Source: Methanobacteriaceae archaeon UBA349
GTDB lineage: Archaea; Methanobacteriota; Methanobacteria; Methanobacteriales; Methanobacteriaceae
Length of the DNA stretch: 9,454 nt
Direction: 5' to 3'
Assembly (NCBI GenBank): GCA_002509745.1
Contig: DAWK01000178.1
Span: forward strand, 1 to 9,454
Shown: positions 1-7,773 of the stretch, one piece after another
Layout of the letters: each line of letters opens with the position of its first letter
Numbering within the stretch: position 1 is the first letter of the stretch
Program-made: the position numbers and the translations under genes
The notes under the pieces: model-generated
The model's database searches: none
Told to the model about the DNA's origin: nothing
What the model saw: the letters and a program-made list of their open reading frames with translations, nothing else

Positions 1-104
1 TTGAAGTCTGAGATTTTTAGATTGAGGAGATCATTATGGAAAATTTATAGTATTCCTCCAAAAGAATAATATTTAAAGAAAATAATAGAATTAAATAGAT
101 AAAT

Positions 105-1760
105 ATGGAAACTCGAAATTCACTGGCTAAATTGGATGAAGAAACTAAGGATAATATATCCAAAGTTCTATGGATGCATGAATTTAATGCTGAAGAAATT
201 CCAGACGAGATTATTGAAAGATTGGAAAGCGAAAAAAACAGCAATGAAAGTTTTGGAGAGAGAATGCAGTATCTTTTGAGGGAAAAGCTAAAAAATCCTG
301 ATTCATTCACTCCAAAGTACAAAAAGGTTTACGAAACCTTAATTGAGCATTCAAAATCACTCACACCACATCAAACATATGCAATGACATTCTTTTTAGG
401 AATGGATAGTTCTAAAGGTTATAAATCTATACCTGGAAAGGCGGATTTTAAAATTCCACAGGATGATGCCCCTCAATGGGATTACCAATTGGGCTGGCAT
501 TTTATTGTTGGAACCTGTATTGGAGAGAATGGAAAAGAATATGGTGTTCAATTCATGTTTTGGCAATATGCACTGCTACCTCCAGAAATAGCTAAGCATT
601 TTGGACTTTCTGACATTGAAAATCAGTTCATTGAATTGCACCTTGCTGTGAGTGAGGCTGGAGGAAAGCATCATCGCTCTAAACCTTTAGCCATTGCAGG
701 TACAACTGGATTAATAGATTTTTCAAACAATCCATTTGATTATACCCTGGGAAAGAATAAAATAAAGTCTTTAAGTGAAGATAGCACCTTTCCCTTACAA
801 ATTAAAGGTTGGGGAGTAGATTTAAATCCTGATTCCGGGTCAGAAATTGAAGTGGATATTACACTTACACAAACCAAAGAATATTTAATTCAGGGCAAAG
901 ATGGATGCGATCCTTGCTGTGGCGGAGTTGGAACGCTATATTATTCTGTACCAAACCTTAGAGTCGATCCAGATCAAAGTATTTTAAGAATTAATGATGA
1001 AGAAGTTTCCTTAAAAAGCGGTAAATTCTGGTACGACCATCAGTGGTGCAATGGAATGCTTCCAGCAGGTAACCCTCGAGTAAAGGTTTTAAGAGCGGCT
1101 AATAATATGAATAAAAAGGCTGCTGGAGGATGGGACTGGTTCATGGCCCAATTTAATGGAGATAGGGAATTAACAATGGCCTCCATACATTCACATGAAA
1201 TGTTGCAGTTTCTTAATCAGACAGGGGCCAATCCTCCAGGAACAATGGATGCTGATGTTTCAGGGAAATATGTGGATGAGGAAAGCAACTCTAAAAAAGT
1301 TAAAGGAACCTTAAAGATTACTAAATGGATAAGAAGCGAAAAATCACAGGACCCCGATTTATACCCCGTTACTAACGTGTGGTATCCGCAAGAATGGAAA
1401 TTTAGCTTTGATGAAGATGTTCCAGAAGATATCCGGAATTTTACCATGATTCCAATCGTAAACGTTGGTCAATCAGGATTTTTTGCAAATGGACTACATT
1501 ATTCAGAAGGTGCTGTATACTTAAAAGATCCCGAAGGAAATTCCCTTGGTCGAGGTTTTGCAGAATCAACTGGCTATGCTGACCCAATACTAAATAGACT
1601 CAGATTAGCTGGGCTTCCAGCAACAGTGGAAATGCGTGATAAACTTGAGATACCTGAACCTTCCTCGTTGTTAAAACTAATTAGCTTTTTATATATTTTA
1701 TGGCCTTCAAATAGATCTAAACTAAAAAAATTACTTTCCAATTGTGTGGATACATTGTAA
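105..1760 (+). CDS. CrtC/AttH-like (double-lipocalin, hydroxyneurosporene synthase-type) protein
   Basis: A 551-residue soluble protein with no signal peptide, so probably cytoplasmic. Residues 1-105 are a charged, mostly helical extension. The CrtC/AttH-type region runs from about 108 to 515. Its landmarks are a 'FKIPQDDAPQWDYQLGWHF' stretch (115-133), 'LHLAVSEAGGKHH' (178-190), WYDHQW (309-314), GWDWF (342-346) and GRGFAESTGY (482-491). These match the order of conserved blocks in CrtC (carotenoid 1,2-hydratase) and AttH-type proteins. The real substrate is unknown, and carotenoid hydration is not implied. An uncommon GCDPCCGG cluster (267-274) lies between the two lipocalin halves and could bind metal or form a redox pair. 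ATG 105 is the first start after an in-frame TAG at 96-98. It lacks a clear ribosome binding site, which fits a leaderless or short-leader message from a TATA-like box near 68-77. The gene stands alone and may have been acquired by transfer. Family fairly sure, function not. Confidence 0.8.
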   Translation: METRNSLAKLDEETKDNISKVLWMHEFNAEEIPDEIIERLESEKNSNESFGERMQYLLREKLKNPDSFTPKYKKVYETLIEHSKSLTPHQTYAMTFFLGMDSSKGYKSIPGKADFKIPQDDAPQWDYQLGWHFIVGTCIGENGKEYGVQFMFWQYALLPPEIAKHFGLSDIENQFIELHLAVSEAGGKHHRSKPLAIAGTTGLIDFSNNPFDYTLGKNKIKSLSEDSTFPLQIKGWGVDLNPDSGSEIEVDITLTQTKEYLIQGKDGCDPCCGGVGTLYYSVPNLRVDPDQSILRINDEEVSLKSGKFWYDHQWCNGMLPAGNPRVKVLRAANNMNKKAAGGWDWFMAQFNGDRELTMASIHSHEMLQFLNQTGANPPGTMDADVSGKYVDEESNSKKVKGTLKITKWIRSEKSQDPDLYPVTNVWYPQEWKFSFDEDVPEDIRNFTMIPIVNVGQSGFFANGLHYSEGAVYLKDPEGNSLGRGFAESTGYADPILNRLRLAGLPATVEMRDKLEIPEPSSLLKLISFLYILWPSNRSKLKKLLSNCVDTL

Positions 1761-1920
1761 AATCATTTTTCACATGAAAATAGTATGAAGTAGTCAATGT
1801 TATCACAATAAGCTTGTAAACTTTAGAAGAGACAAAACATTTACCATATAATCCGCTTAATGCTATTACAAAGAAAAACAGCACCAATTAACCATACTAA
1901 ATTATACATAAAAACTAAAA

Positions 1921-1938
1921 TTTTTAATCTTATTTTTT
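1921..1938 (+). terminator. possible U-tract terminator after the CrtC-like gene
   Basis: Two T-runs (1921-1925 and 1933-1938) lie in the AT-rich spacer between the convergent CrtC-like and DJ-1-like genes, about 160 bases after the CrtC-like stop. Archaeal termination commonly uses such tracts without a hairpin. The rest of the 1761-1983 spacer shows no gene or clear repeat. Confidence 0.3.
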
Positions 1939-1983
1939 AAGATAAAAATTTCAATCAAATTAATATTTAATTCAAAAATTCCC

Positions 1984-2610
<627 letters not shown>

Positions 2611-2674
2611 AAAATTTCCTTAAGCATTAATGTTTATAATGTTATCGTTTTCTGAGTAAAAATCGTCAAAAAAA

Positions 2675-2682
2675 TTATATAA
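2675..2682 (-). promoter_or_regulatory. TATA-like box upstream of the DJ-1-like gene
   Basis: On the minus strand TTATATAA lies about 65 bases upstream of ATG 2610. This would give a start site near 2650 and a roughly 40-base leader carrying the AAGGA site. A second TATA-like stretch (TTATAAA, about 2633-2640) lies closer to the start. The minus-strand T-runs at 2674-2668 and 2662-2658, just downstream of the box, could also terminate the preceding GNAT transcript. Confidence 0.4.
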
Positions 2683-2760
2683 TGCACTCCTTTCATATAA
2701 ATGATTTATTTCACCATATGGTCTGTTATATACTCCAGATGTGGTTTTTTCCAAATTTGC

Positions 2761-3591
2761 TTAATCGCTTAATCTATAATATGAAAATCTTCCAGCAGGT
2801 TCAAATCCAAGCTTTAGAGCTAACTTATAAGAACCAATATTTTCTTGTCCACATGCCCATATTGGTTCATAATTGTTTTCCAGACAATAATCTATAAGTG
2901 CCGAACAGGTATGCTGAGCAAATCCTCTACCACGAAATTCTTCAATGGTCTCCATTCCCAATTCTAGCATATTATCGTGAATAAATGCAGAAAAAGCCGT
3001 TGAAGCTAAACTATTCTCATGATATAAACTGAAACCAATACCATTCCCATAGAAATCATTGGCACTGTCCCAAAAGTAAATCGGTACAACAGTACCCTTC
3101 ATATCTGTAAATATATTTTTATCAGTGCGAACAATCCTTAAATCATGATTAATATTATTTTTTTTAAATTCTAGATATTTATCCAAGTTGAATTTAAAAT
3201 TTATCCGAGTATTTATTTCAACTATCCCTTTTTTAATATCTTCAGCATTATCTGAGGATTTCACGATAGAATCCTTTAATAGATCGTTTAAAACAGCATC
3301 CCACTCTTTTGGAAATACTTGCATCCATTCGTGCCTATTTCGAGTTTGATTTAAATTTAAAGCATAAACCCTGAATTTTGCATTGAAATCAGAATTATTT
3401 AAATCGCCGAAAAGTAATGACATACCATAAGGATGGATTATGTAAAATGTTTCTGGATTGGTTTCATTATCCACATAAATCTCACCAGATACCTGTTTTT
3501 CAACGACAGAACGTGCAAATAAATTATTTAAAGTCACAGTTTCCAGTGGCTCTTTCACCTCTTCATATTTTTCTTTTCCGAGTAATATCAT
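2761..3591 (-). CDS. GNAT family N-acetyltransferase, long two-domain type
   Basis: A 276-residue protein with a GNAT acetyl-CoA-binding fold in its C-terminal half. The pyrophosphate-binding motif R-G-R-G-F-A is at 220-225 (R/Q-x-x-G-x-G/A). It is followed by the motif-B helix 'NIGSYKLALKLGFEPAG' at 251-267. The N-terminal 150 residues form a separate domain ('EIYVDNETNPETFYIIHPYG', 37-56), as in the GNAT_acetyltran (PF12746-like) group of long acetyltransferases. The protein should transfer acetyl from acetyl-CoA to an amine. The substrate is not evident; an antibiotic, a metabolite or a protein N-terminus are all possible. ATG 3591 fits the usual start of this group (MI-L-x-K-x-x-Y). The best ribosome binding site, AGGTGAT at 3630-3624, belongs to a mini reading frame ending on this start codon. 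The HXXEE gene lies 42 bases upstream, so the two are probably co-transcribed. Family confident, substrate unknown. Confidence 0.87.
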   Translation of the reverse strand: MILLGKEKYEEVKEPLETVTLNNLFARSVVEKQVSGEIYVDNETNPETFYIIHPYGMSLLFGDLNNSDFNAKFRVYALNLNQTRNRHEWMQVFPKEWDAVLNDLLKDSIVKSSDNAEDIKKGIVEINTRINFKFNLDKYLEFKKNNINHDLRIVRTDKNIFTDMKGTVVPIYFWDSANDFYGNGIGFSLYHENSLASTAFSAFIHDNMLELGMETIEEFRGRGFAQHTCSALIDYCLENNYEPIWACGQENIGSYKLALKLGFEPAGRFSYYRLSD

Positions 3592-3614
3592 AATATCTTA
3601 ACCTGATTTATCAT
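3588..3614 (-). promoter_or_regulatory. 8-codon leader reading frame overlapping the GNAT start (MINQVKIL)
   Basis: On the minus strand AGGTGAT (3630-3624), a strong match to the archaeal anti-ribosome-binding sequence, sits nine bases before an ATG at 3614-3612. That frame encodes MINQVKIL and ends at TGA 3590-3588, overlapping the GNAT ATG (3591-3589) as ATGA. The layout suggests translational coupling or a short regulatory leader peptide. It is not in frame with the GNAT gene. A one-base sequence error joining the frames is possible, but the GNAT N-terminus already looks complete. Confidence 0.4.
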
Positions 3615-3633
3615 TAATAAAGTATCACCTAAC

Positions 3634-4095
3634 CTATATTTTTCCCTTTCTCTTTTCTTGTATTATGGTTGGAACATACATTATTGCAAAACCTATGATT
3701 ATGGACAATACAAAGTCCAGGGTACTTAACATTCCAGATCCTAAAAAGTTGTAGTAAATATATAATGAAACAGGGACATATATTGCACTTGCAGTCACAA
3801 CACCTGGAGAATATTCACCTGTTCGTAGAGTGTAATATGCATGGATTAAGAAATTTGAGAATATCCATGCCGCAGCCGATAATCCGATAACCAGCGTCAA
3901 TTCGCTAGGATAGAATATTGCCAGTGATGTTGCTATGATAACGTAGGCCATGAAAATAATATTTCCCAGAACGAATTGCCCAAATGTTTCAGGCGCACCA
4001 AGATATTTAATGGCCCAGGGAACAAAACGTGGTGTCTCTTCTAAAATATGTACAAAATATGCTACAGGTACCAGCCATAAAATCGTTAAATCCAT
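3634..4095 (-). CDS. HXXEE domain-containing membrane protein
   Basis: An integral membrane protein of the HXXEE family (function unknown). It is 153 residues from the start chosen here, or 158 from ATG 4110. Numbered from the longer form, the name-giving motif His21-Ile-Leu-Glu24-Glu25 lies in the first hydrophobic segment ('WLVPVAYFVHILEE'). The second conserved block has Asn86 and His90 ('SNFLIHAYYTLRTGEYSPG', 85-103). About four to five membrane segments are visible (roughly 8-24, 46-66, 70-92, 104-121, 129-150), and the tail is basic (QEKRKGKI). The His/Glu pairs within membrane segments suggest metal binding or catalysis, but this is inference. ATG 4095 is preferred over ATG 4110 because GGGAGAT (4108-4102) sits six bases before it, while 4110 has no ribosome binding site. 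It is the first gene of a likely two-gene unit with the GNAT gene. Confidence 0.85.
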   Translation of the reverse strand: MDLTILWLVPVAYFVHILEETPRFVPWAIKYLGAPETFGQFVLGNIIFMAYVIIATSLAIFYPSELTLVIGLSAAAWIFSNFLIHAYYTLRTGEYSPGVVTASAIYVPVSLYIYYNFLGSGMLSTLDFVLSIIIGFAIMYVPTIIQEKRKGKI

Positions 4096-4142
4096 TGTAA
4101 TATCTCCCATCTAATATTCATACATTAATTTGCACTTTTATT

Positions 4143-4152
4143 TAATTTATAG
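4143..4152 (-). promoter_or_regulatory. TATA-like box upstream of the HXXEE-GNAT pair
   Basis: The minus strand reads CTATAAATTA about 50 bases before ATG 4095, followed by more A/T-rich bases. A start site near 4120 would leave a leader of roughly 25 bases containing the GGGAGAT site. The divergent spacer 4096-4348 also holds the promoter of the plus-strand DUF4013 gene. I see no gene or clear operator in it. Confidence 0.4.
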
Positions 4153-4282
4153 TTACCAGGCCACTAACCATAGAAAACTCTCAGACTTAAAATCAAAAAT
4201 AAGGCCAAATATAGTACCAATCCATTTTAATTCTTCAGTTAGTGATTATAACATTCAAAAAAATATTCTTCTTCTATTAGAT

Positions 4283-4302
4283 TCAAATAAATAAAAATAT
4301 AT
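4283..4302 (+). promoter_or_regulatory. AT-rich promoter region upstream of the DUF4013 gene
   Basis: An A/T-only stretch with TATA-like sequence (about 4288-4302) lies some 50 bases before ATG 4349. The implied start site is near 4320, just ahead of the GGAGGT ribosome binding site. The exact box cannot be fixed in such AT-rich sequence. Confidence 0.3.
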
Positions 4303-4348
4303 TCTGTATTTGATAAATAATAAAATATCCTTAAAAGGAGGTATAACT

Positions 4349-5173
4349 ATGGATATTGATCAAAATATTGTTAATTCTTTGGAATATGCACGATCAAATT
4401 GGGGTAAAGTTGCCACCCTGGGTGCTGTTCTTATTGTTCCATTTATTATTTTTATGGCCATTGTTTTCTTAGGTGCATTATCTAACAATGCAGCGATTAT
4501 CATTACTTTAGGGATAATGGGGACCATATTATTCATTATTGCCGCAATCCTTGTTCAGGGATATTTTTACAGGGTGATAAAGTCAACCCTAGCCGGCCTG
4601 GATGATTTGCCTGATTTTGATGAATGGGGTGAAATGTTTGTTAGTGGTTTAAAAGTGCTGGTGGTACAAGTCGTCTATAACATAATATTCGGCATTATTG
4701 CAATCATTCCTATAATAGTAATATTTCTAATATTTGGCCTTCTGGGAGGTTTCCTGGGAGTTTTAACCGGAGCCCTTTCCAGCTCAGCTACACTTACTCC
4801 AGGAGCATTACTCAGCTCAGGATTATTATTCTGGGGAATGTATTTATCAATATTCCTGACCTATCTGATAATGCTGGTCGTAATGGTGTTGTATGCCATA
4901 ATTTTCCCATTAGGAATTGCCAATATGGCCTACTATGATAAAATGAGTGCTGCTTTTGAACTTTCTCAATTAAGAGAAAAAATAAAAGATATCAGATGGG
5001 GAAAAGCAGTAATATGGGTAGTTGCCTTATATTTTGTTATTATAGTAGCTGTTTTAATATCTTATATATTGGGCCTGTTGTTGGTAGGTTTAATTCTAGT
5101 TCCACTTATAATAATTCCATTAATGATCATTTTCTATGCTAGATCAACTGGTTTATTATATTTAAATGAATAG
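4349..5173 (+). CDS. DUF4013 domain-containing multi-pass membrane protein
   Basis: A 274-residue, strongly hydrophobic integral membrane protein of the DUF4013 family, which is common in methanogens and has no assigned function. The conserved signature 'GYFYRVIKSTLAGLDDLPDFDEW' (71-93) links the second and third hydrophobic blocks. Membrane-spanning blocks lie at about 22-42, 48-69, 101-135, 160-195 and 218-262, and some hold two passes. A short C-terminal 'ARSTGLLYLNE' follows. ATG 4349 is chosen because GGAGGT (4337-4342) sits six bases before it. A TTG 13 codons upstream is open in frame but would place this strong site inside the gene. The gene is monocistronic: divergent from the HXXEE gene and followed by multiple U-tracts. 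A role in membrane organisation or transport would be a guess. Family assignment confident. Confidence 0.88.
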   Translation: MDIDQNIVNSLEYARSNWGKVATLGAVLIVPFIIFMAIVFLGALSNNAAIIITLGIMGTILFIIAAILVQGYFYRVIKSTLAGLDDLPDFDEWGEMFVSGLKVLVVQVVYNIIFGIIAIIPIIVIFLIFGLLGGFLGVLTGALSSSATLTPGALLSSGLLFWGMYLSIFLTYLIMLVVMVLYAIIFPLGIANMAYYDKMSAAFELSQLREKIKDIRWGKAVIWVVALYFVIIVAVLISYILGLLLVGLILVPLIIIPLMIIFYARSTGLLYLNE

Positions 5174-5180
5174 AACCTAC

Positions 5181-5252
5181 TTTTTATTTTTTTTAGAATT
5201 TATTTTTGCTATTTTTTCAACATTCTTTTACTATTTTTCACTTATTTTTTTT
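5181..5252 (+). terminator. multi-U-tract terminator after the DUF4013 gene
   Basis: Within 80 bases of the stop codon there are successive T-runs at 5181-5185, 5187-5194, 5203-5207, 5212-5217, 5234-5238 and 5244-5252. There is no strong hairpin. This matches the oligo-U termination typical of archaea and separates the gene from the ATPase promoter. Confidence 0.6.
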
Positions 5253-5272
5253 GTATGTTTTAGGACAAAAGA

Positions 5273-5288
5273 TTTAAATATATAAAAT
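5273..5288 (+). promoter_or_regulatory. TATA box of the heavy-metal ATPase gene
   Basis: TTTAAATATATAAAAT is a good archaeal TATA element about 85 bases before ATG 5368. Transcription would start near 5305, inside the dyad at 5291-5310, leaving a leader of about 60 bases with a GGTG ribosome binding site at 5358-5361. Confidence 0.55.
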
Positions 5289-5290
5289 AT

Positions 5291-5310
5291 ATATGAATAT
5301 ATACTCATAT
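5291..5310 (+). promoter_or_regulatory. putative ArsR/SmtB-type operator for the metal ATPase
   Basis: ATATGAATATATACTCATAT is a dyad with nine of ten positions paired, centred between 5300 and 5301. Its core, TGAA-N6-CTCA, is one base from the TGAA-N6-TTCA pattern seen in many ArsR/SmtB metalloregulator sites. A further half-site-like ATATGAACAT overlaps at 5307-5316. The dyad covers the expected start site just downstream of the TATA box, so a bound repressor would block transcription until metal releases it. No regulator gene is present in the window, so the partner is inferred. Confidence 0.5.
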
Positions 5311-5367
5311 GAACATTTATTAATAATTATTCTTATCAATAATCTACAGTTTAATAAGGTGCTCTAA

Positions 5368-7518
5368 ATGTCAAAAAACAGTGGAAAAAACCACAATTCT
5401 CATAATAAAGATACCTGCGAACATGAAATTTCAGACAATAATCGTATGGAAAAATCGTGTGAGTGTGGTTGCAGTGAGAAAACAAATCAATCAAGTTCCC
5501 ATAACCATGAAAAAAGTAGTGAAATCTGTTATGTTGAATGTGATGATGGAGAGAATGAATTTTGTTCCTGCTGCAGTGGGGATTTAATGGATGAAAAAGA
5601 TCCCTTATGGAAACGCAAACATGTTTTAGTTATCTCTATTTCCGCAGCTATATTCAGTTTTGCCCTATATTTGGACTTTTTTACATCTCAAAGTTTATTA
5701 TCTGAGTTATTATTCTTAATAGTAGTAGGATTGTCGGGATATAATACCATAAAATCGGGAATAAAGTCACTCTTAAAGGGCCGATTCACCATTAATATTC
5801 TCATAACATTTGCTGCTTTTGGAGCCTTTCTAATTGGTGAAGGTGCTGAAGGGGCCTCTGTATTTTTATTATTTTATCTAGCAGAATACTTAGAAGAATA
5901 TGCTTCAAGCAGGGCTAGAAAATCAATAAAATCCCTTCTAAAAATGGCTCCTGAGAAGGCAACTATCCGACGAAATGGAGAATCTATGGAAATCAATGTT
6001 TCACAAGTAGATCTTAAAGATGTGGTTCTGGTAAAACCTGGAGACAAAATCCCGGTTGATGGGGAAGTAAAAGAAGGAATATCTTCGGTTAACCAGGCAG
6101 CAATAACTGGAGAAAGTCTTCCCATCACTAAAAATCCTGGTGATCCGGTTTTTGCAGGTACTTTAAATGAAGAAGGTTATTTAGAAATAGAAGTGAGCAA
6201 AAAATCTACAGAAACAGTCATATCAAAAATTATTGACCTGGTTAAAGAAGCACAAAGTAAAAAATCACCTACTGAACAATTCATTGAAAAATTTGCTAAA
6301 TATTATACTCCCGCAGTTATGGGGATTGCGGCCATGGTGGCTATAATACCCACCTTTGTTTTTGGACAGTCTTTTGATACCTGGTTCTATCGTGCTTTAG
6401 TTTTGCTGGTAGTATCCTGTCCCTGTGCATTAGCTATTTCCACTCCTGTGGCCATGGTCTCTGGGATCACTGCGGGTACTCGTAAAGGATTACTAATAAA
6501 AGGTGGAGAATTCATAGAAGAGATGCAAAATATCCAGACGGTGATTTTTGACAAAACAGGTACTCTTACTGAGGGTAACTTAGAAGTAACAGATTTAATC
6601 TCATTAAATAACTTTGTTGACGGTGAAATTTTATCAAATGCCGCTGCTTTAGAATCTAAATCCAAACATCCCTTAGCTCGGGCCATTGTAAAATTTGCCC
6701 GTGAAAACAATGAAATGCCTGAAAATTCTGAAAAAGGTAATATCAATGATTTAACCCTTCCTGAAGTTGAAGAGTTTGAATCTATAACTGGTAAAGGTCT
6801 CAAGGGAAAAATTAATGATGATAAATTCATCATCGGGAAAAAAACACTTTTTGATGATTTAAAAATATCAAATACAGAAATGGATTCCATTAATGAAATT
6901 ATTTCAAATTTGGAAAAACAGGGTAAAACAGTTATAATTTTAGGTAAAAATTCCAATTTGATGGCTTTATTTGGATTAATGGATAAAATCAGGGAAAAAT
7001 CATTAAACACTATTAAAATCCTTAAAGAGAATAAAATTCACACATTGATGTTAACTGGTGATAATGAAGGGACTTCTAGAGCAGTATCTGCTAAAATCGG
7101 ATTGGATAATTATTATTCTAATCTCCTTCCTCAGGATAAAGTGGATATTGTGGAAAAATTAATTGAACAAGGCCAGCATGTGGCTGTGGTGGGAGATGGA
7201 GTCAATGATGCCCCTGCTTTGGCTTTATCAAACATTGGTATTGCCATGGGAGTGGCTGGTTCAGATGTGGCCATTGAAACTGCGGATGTGGCCCTTATGA
7301 ATGATGATATTTCCAATGTCAATTATCTTATTGATTTAAGTAAAAGAACCATGGCTGTGGTTAAACAGAATGTAACTGTATCTATAATTATAAAGTCTTC
7401 CTTTGCTTTAATGGCCGTTCTGGGATTTGTTTCTTTGTGGATGGCGGTGGCTATAGGGGACATGGGATTAAGTCTGGCAGTTATCATTAATGCCATGCGT
7501 ATTGGTATTGAAAAATAA
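5368..7518 (+). CDS. heavy-metal translocating P1B-type ATPase (Zn/Cd/Pb efflux, ZntA/CadA-like)
   Basis: A 716-residue membrane pump expected to export Zn2+, Cd2+ or Pb2+ using ATP. Residues 1-72 are a Cys/His-rich tail with nine Cys and five His (C17, CxCxC at 31-35, HNH at 45-47, C54, C58, CSCC at 66-69). There is no HMA domain with GMxCxxC. Catalytic landmarks are all intact: TGES in the actuator domain (247-250), the membrane metal site CPC (351-353), phosphorylation site D395 in DKTGTLT, the nucleotide-domain HP pair (434-435), MLTGDN (561-566) and GDGVNDAP (609-616). Asp698 in the last helix ('[17 protein letters not shown]') is the P1B-2 type residue and favours Zn/Cd/Pb over Cu. ATG 5368 has GGTG at 5358-5361, six bases upstream. 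A metal-responsive dyad in the promoter supports metal induction. Family and full length are very confident; the exact metal is inferred. Confidence 0.95.
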   Translation: MSKNSGKNHNSHNKDTCEHEISDNNRMEKSCECGCSEKTNQSSSHNHEKSSEICYVECDDGENEFCSCCSGDLMDEKDPLWKRKHVLVISISAAIFSFALYLDFFTSQSLLSELLFLIVVGLSGYNTIKSGIKSLLKGRFTINILITFAAFGAFLIGEGAEGASVFLLFYLAEYLEEYASSRARKSIKSLLKMAPEKATIRRNGESMEINVSQVDLKDVVLVKPGDKIPVDGEVKEGISSVNQAAITGESLPITKNPGDPVFAGTLNEEGYLEIEVSKKSTETVISKIIDLVKEAQSKKSPTEQFIEKFAKYYTPAVMGIAAMVAIIPTFVFGQSFDTWFYRALVLLVVSCPCALAISTPVAMVSGITAGTRKGLLIKGGEFIEEMQNIQTVIFDKTGTLTEGNLEVTDLISLNNFVDGEILSNAAALESKSKHPLARAIVKFARENNEMPENSEKGNINDLTLPEVEEFESITGKGLKGKINDDKFIIGKKTLFDDLKISNTEMDSINEIISNLEKQGKTVIILGKNSNLMALFGLMDKIREKSLNTIKILKENKIHTLMLTGDNEGTSRAVSAKIGLDNYYSNLLPQDKVDIVEKLIEQGQHVAVVGDGVNDAPALALSNIGIAMGVAGSDVAIETADVALMNDDISNVNYLIDLSKRTMAVVKQNVTVSIIIKSSFALMAVLGFVSLWMAVAIGDMGLSLAVIINAMRIGIEK

Positions 7519-7532
7519 ATTTTATAAAACAA

Positions 7533-7569
7533 TTTTTTTATTGATGACTTAATATTTTAAAAATTTTTT
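7533..7569 (+). terminator. U-tract terminator after the metal ATPase gene
   Basis: T-runs at 7533-7539 and 7564-7569 begin 15 bases after the ATPase stop codon, with no obvious hairpin. They fit archaeal oligo-U termination and set the ATPase apart from hdrC. Confidence 0.5.
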
Positions 7570-7603
7570 CAATACCATTAACTTTATATTGAATAATGTA
7601 GAA

Positions 7604-7621
7604 TTATAACAATAGTTATAA
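7604..7621 (+). promoter_or_regulatory. perfect 7-bp inverted repeat at the hdrC promoter
   Basis: TTATAAC and GTTATAA form a perfect dyad around AATA. It sits immediately upstream of the TATA-like stretch at 7625-7637, where an archaeal regulator could compete with TBP/TFB or act as an activator. The dyad is AT-rich, so chance is possible. Confidence 0.35.
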
Positions 7622-7624
7622 ATC

Positions 7625-7637
7625 TTATAATATAAAA
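7625..7637 (+). promoter_or_regulatory. TATA-like box of hdrC
   Basis: TTATAATATAAAA would direct initiation near 7657, leaving a leader of about 115 bases before ATG 7774. A nearer A/T-rich stretch (about 7673-7680) is an alternative. The leader shows no recognisable riboswitch. Confidence 0.35.
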
Positions 7638-7773
7638 TTTAATTGATGTTGCAAATGATATATGAAATATGCATAAATTAATGTTATGAATAATTCTAAA
7701 TACTCATATTAATTAGATAAATAACCATAATTAATAAGACAGTCATAAATCTAACTTTAGAGGCTTTAGAAAA

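Noticed and set aside
1761..1983. Spacer between the convergent CrtC-like and DJ-1-like genes searched for a small gene or RNA
   Set aside because: Only very short frames such as MKIV occur, and no structured RNA, tRNA or repeat is visible.
2713..2722. Perfect 10-bp palindrome ACCATATGGT downstream of the GNAT gene
   Set aside because: It is short and isolated, with no second copy or promoter position, so chance is an adequate explanation.
2700..2771. Plus-strand 23-codon frame (MIYFTIWSV...)
   Set aside because: It has no ribosome binding site and overlaps the end of the GNAT gene on the other strand. The sequence before it is pyrimidine-rich, the wrong complement for a binding site.
4096..4110. 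Upstream ATG 4110 as start of the HXXEE gene
   Set aside because: It has no ribosome binding site, whereas its own first codons form the GGGAGAT site for ATG 4095.
4310..4348. TTG start giving a 13-residue longer DUF4013 protein
   Set aside because: The strong GGAGGT site at 4337-4342 is spaced correctly for ATG 4349 and would otherwise lie inside the coding region. The added residues are not hydrophobic and match nothing in the family.
6387..7010. 207-codon minus-strand open frame
   Set aside because: It is antisense to the nucleotide-binding domain of the metal ATPase, has no family motif and no ribosome binding site.
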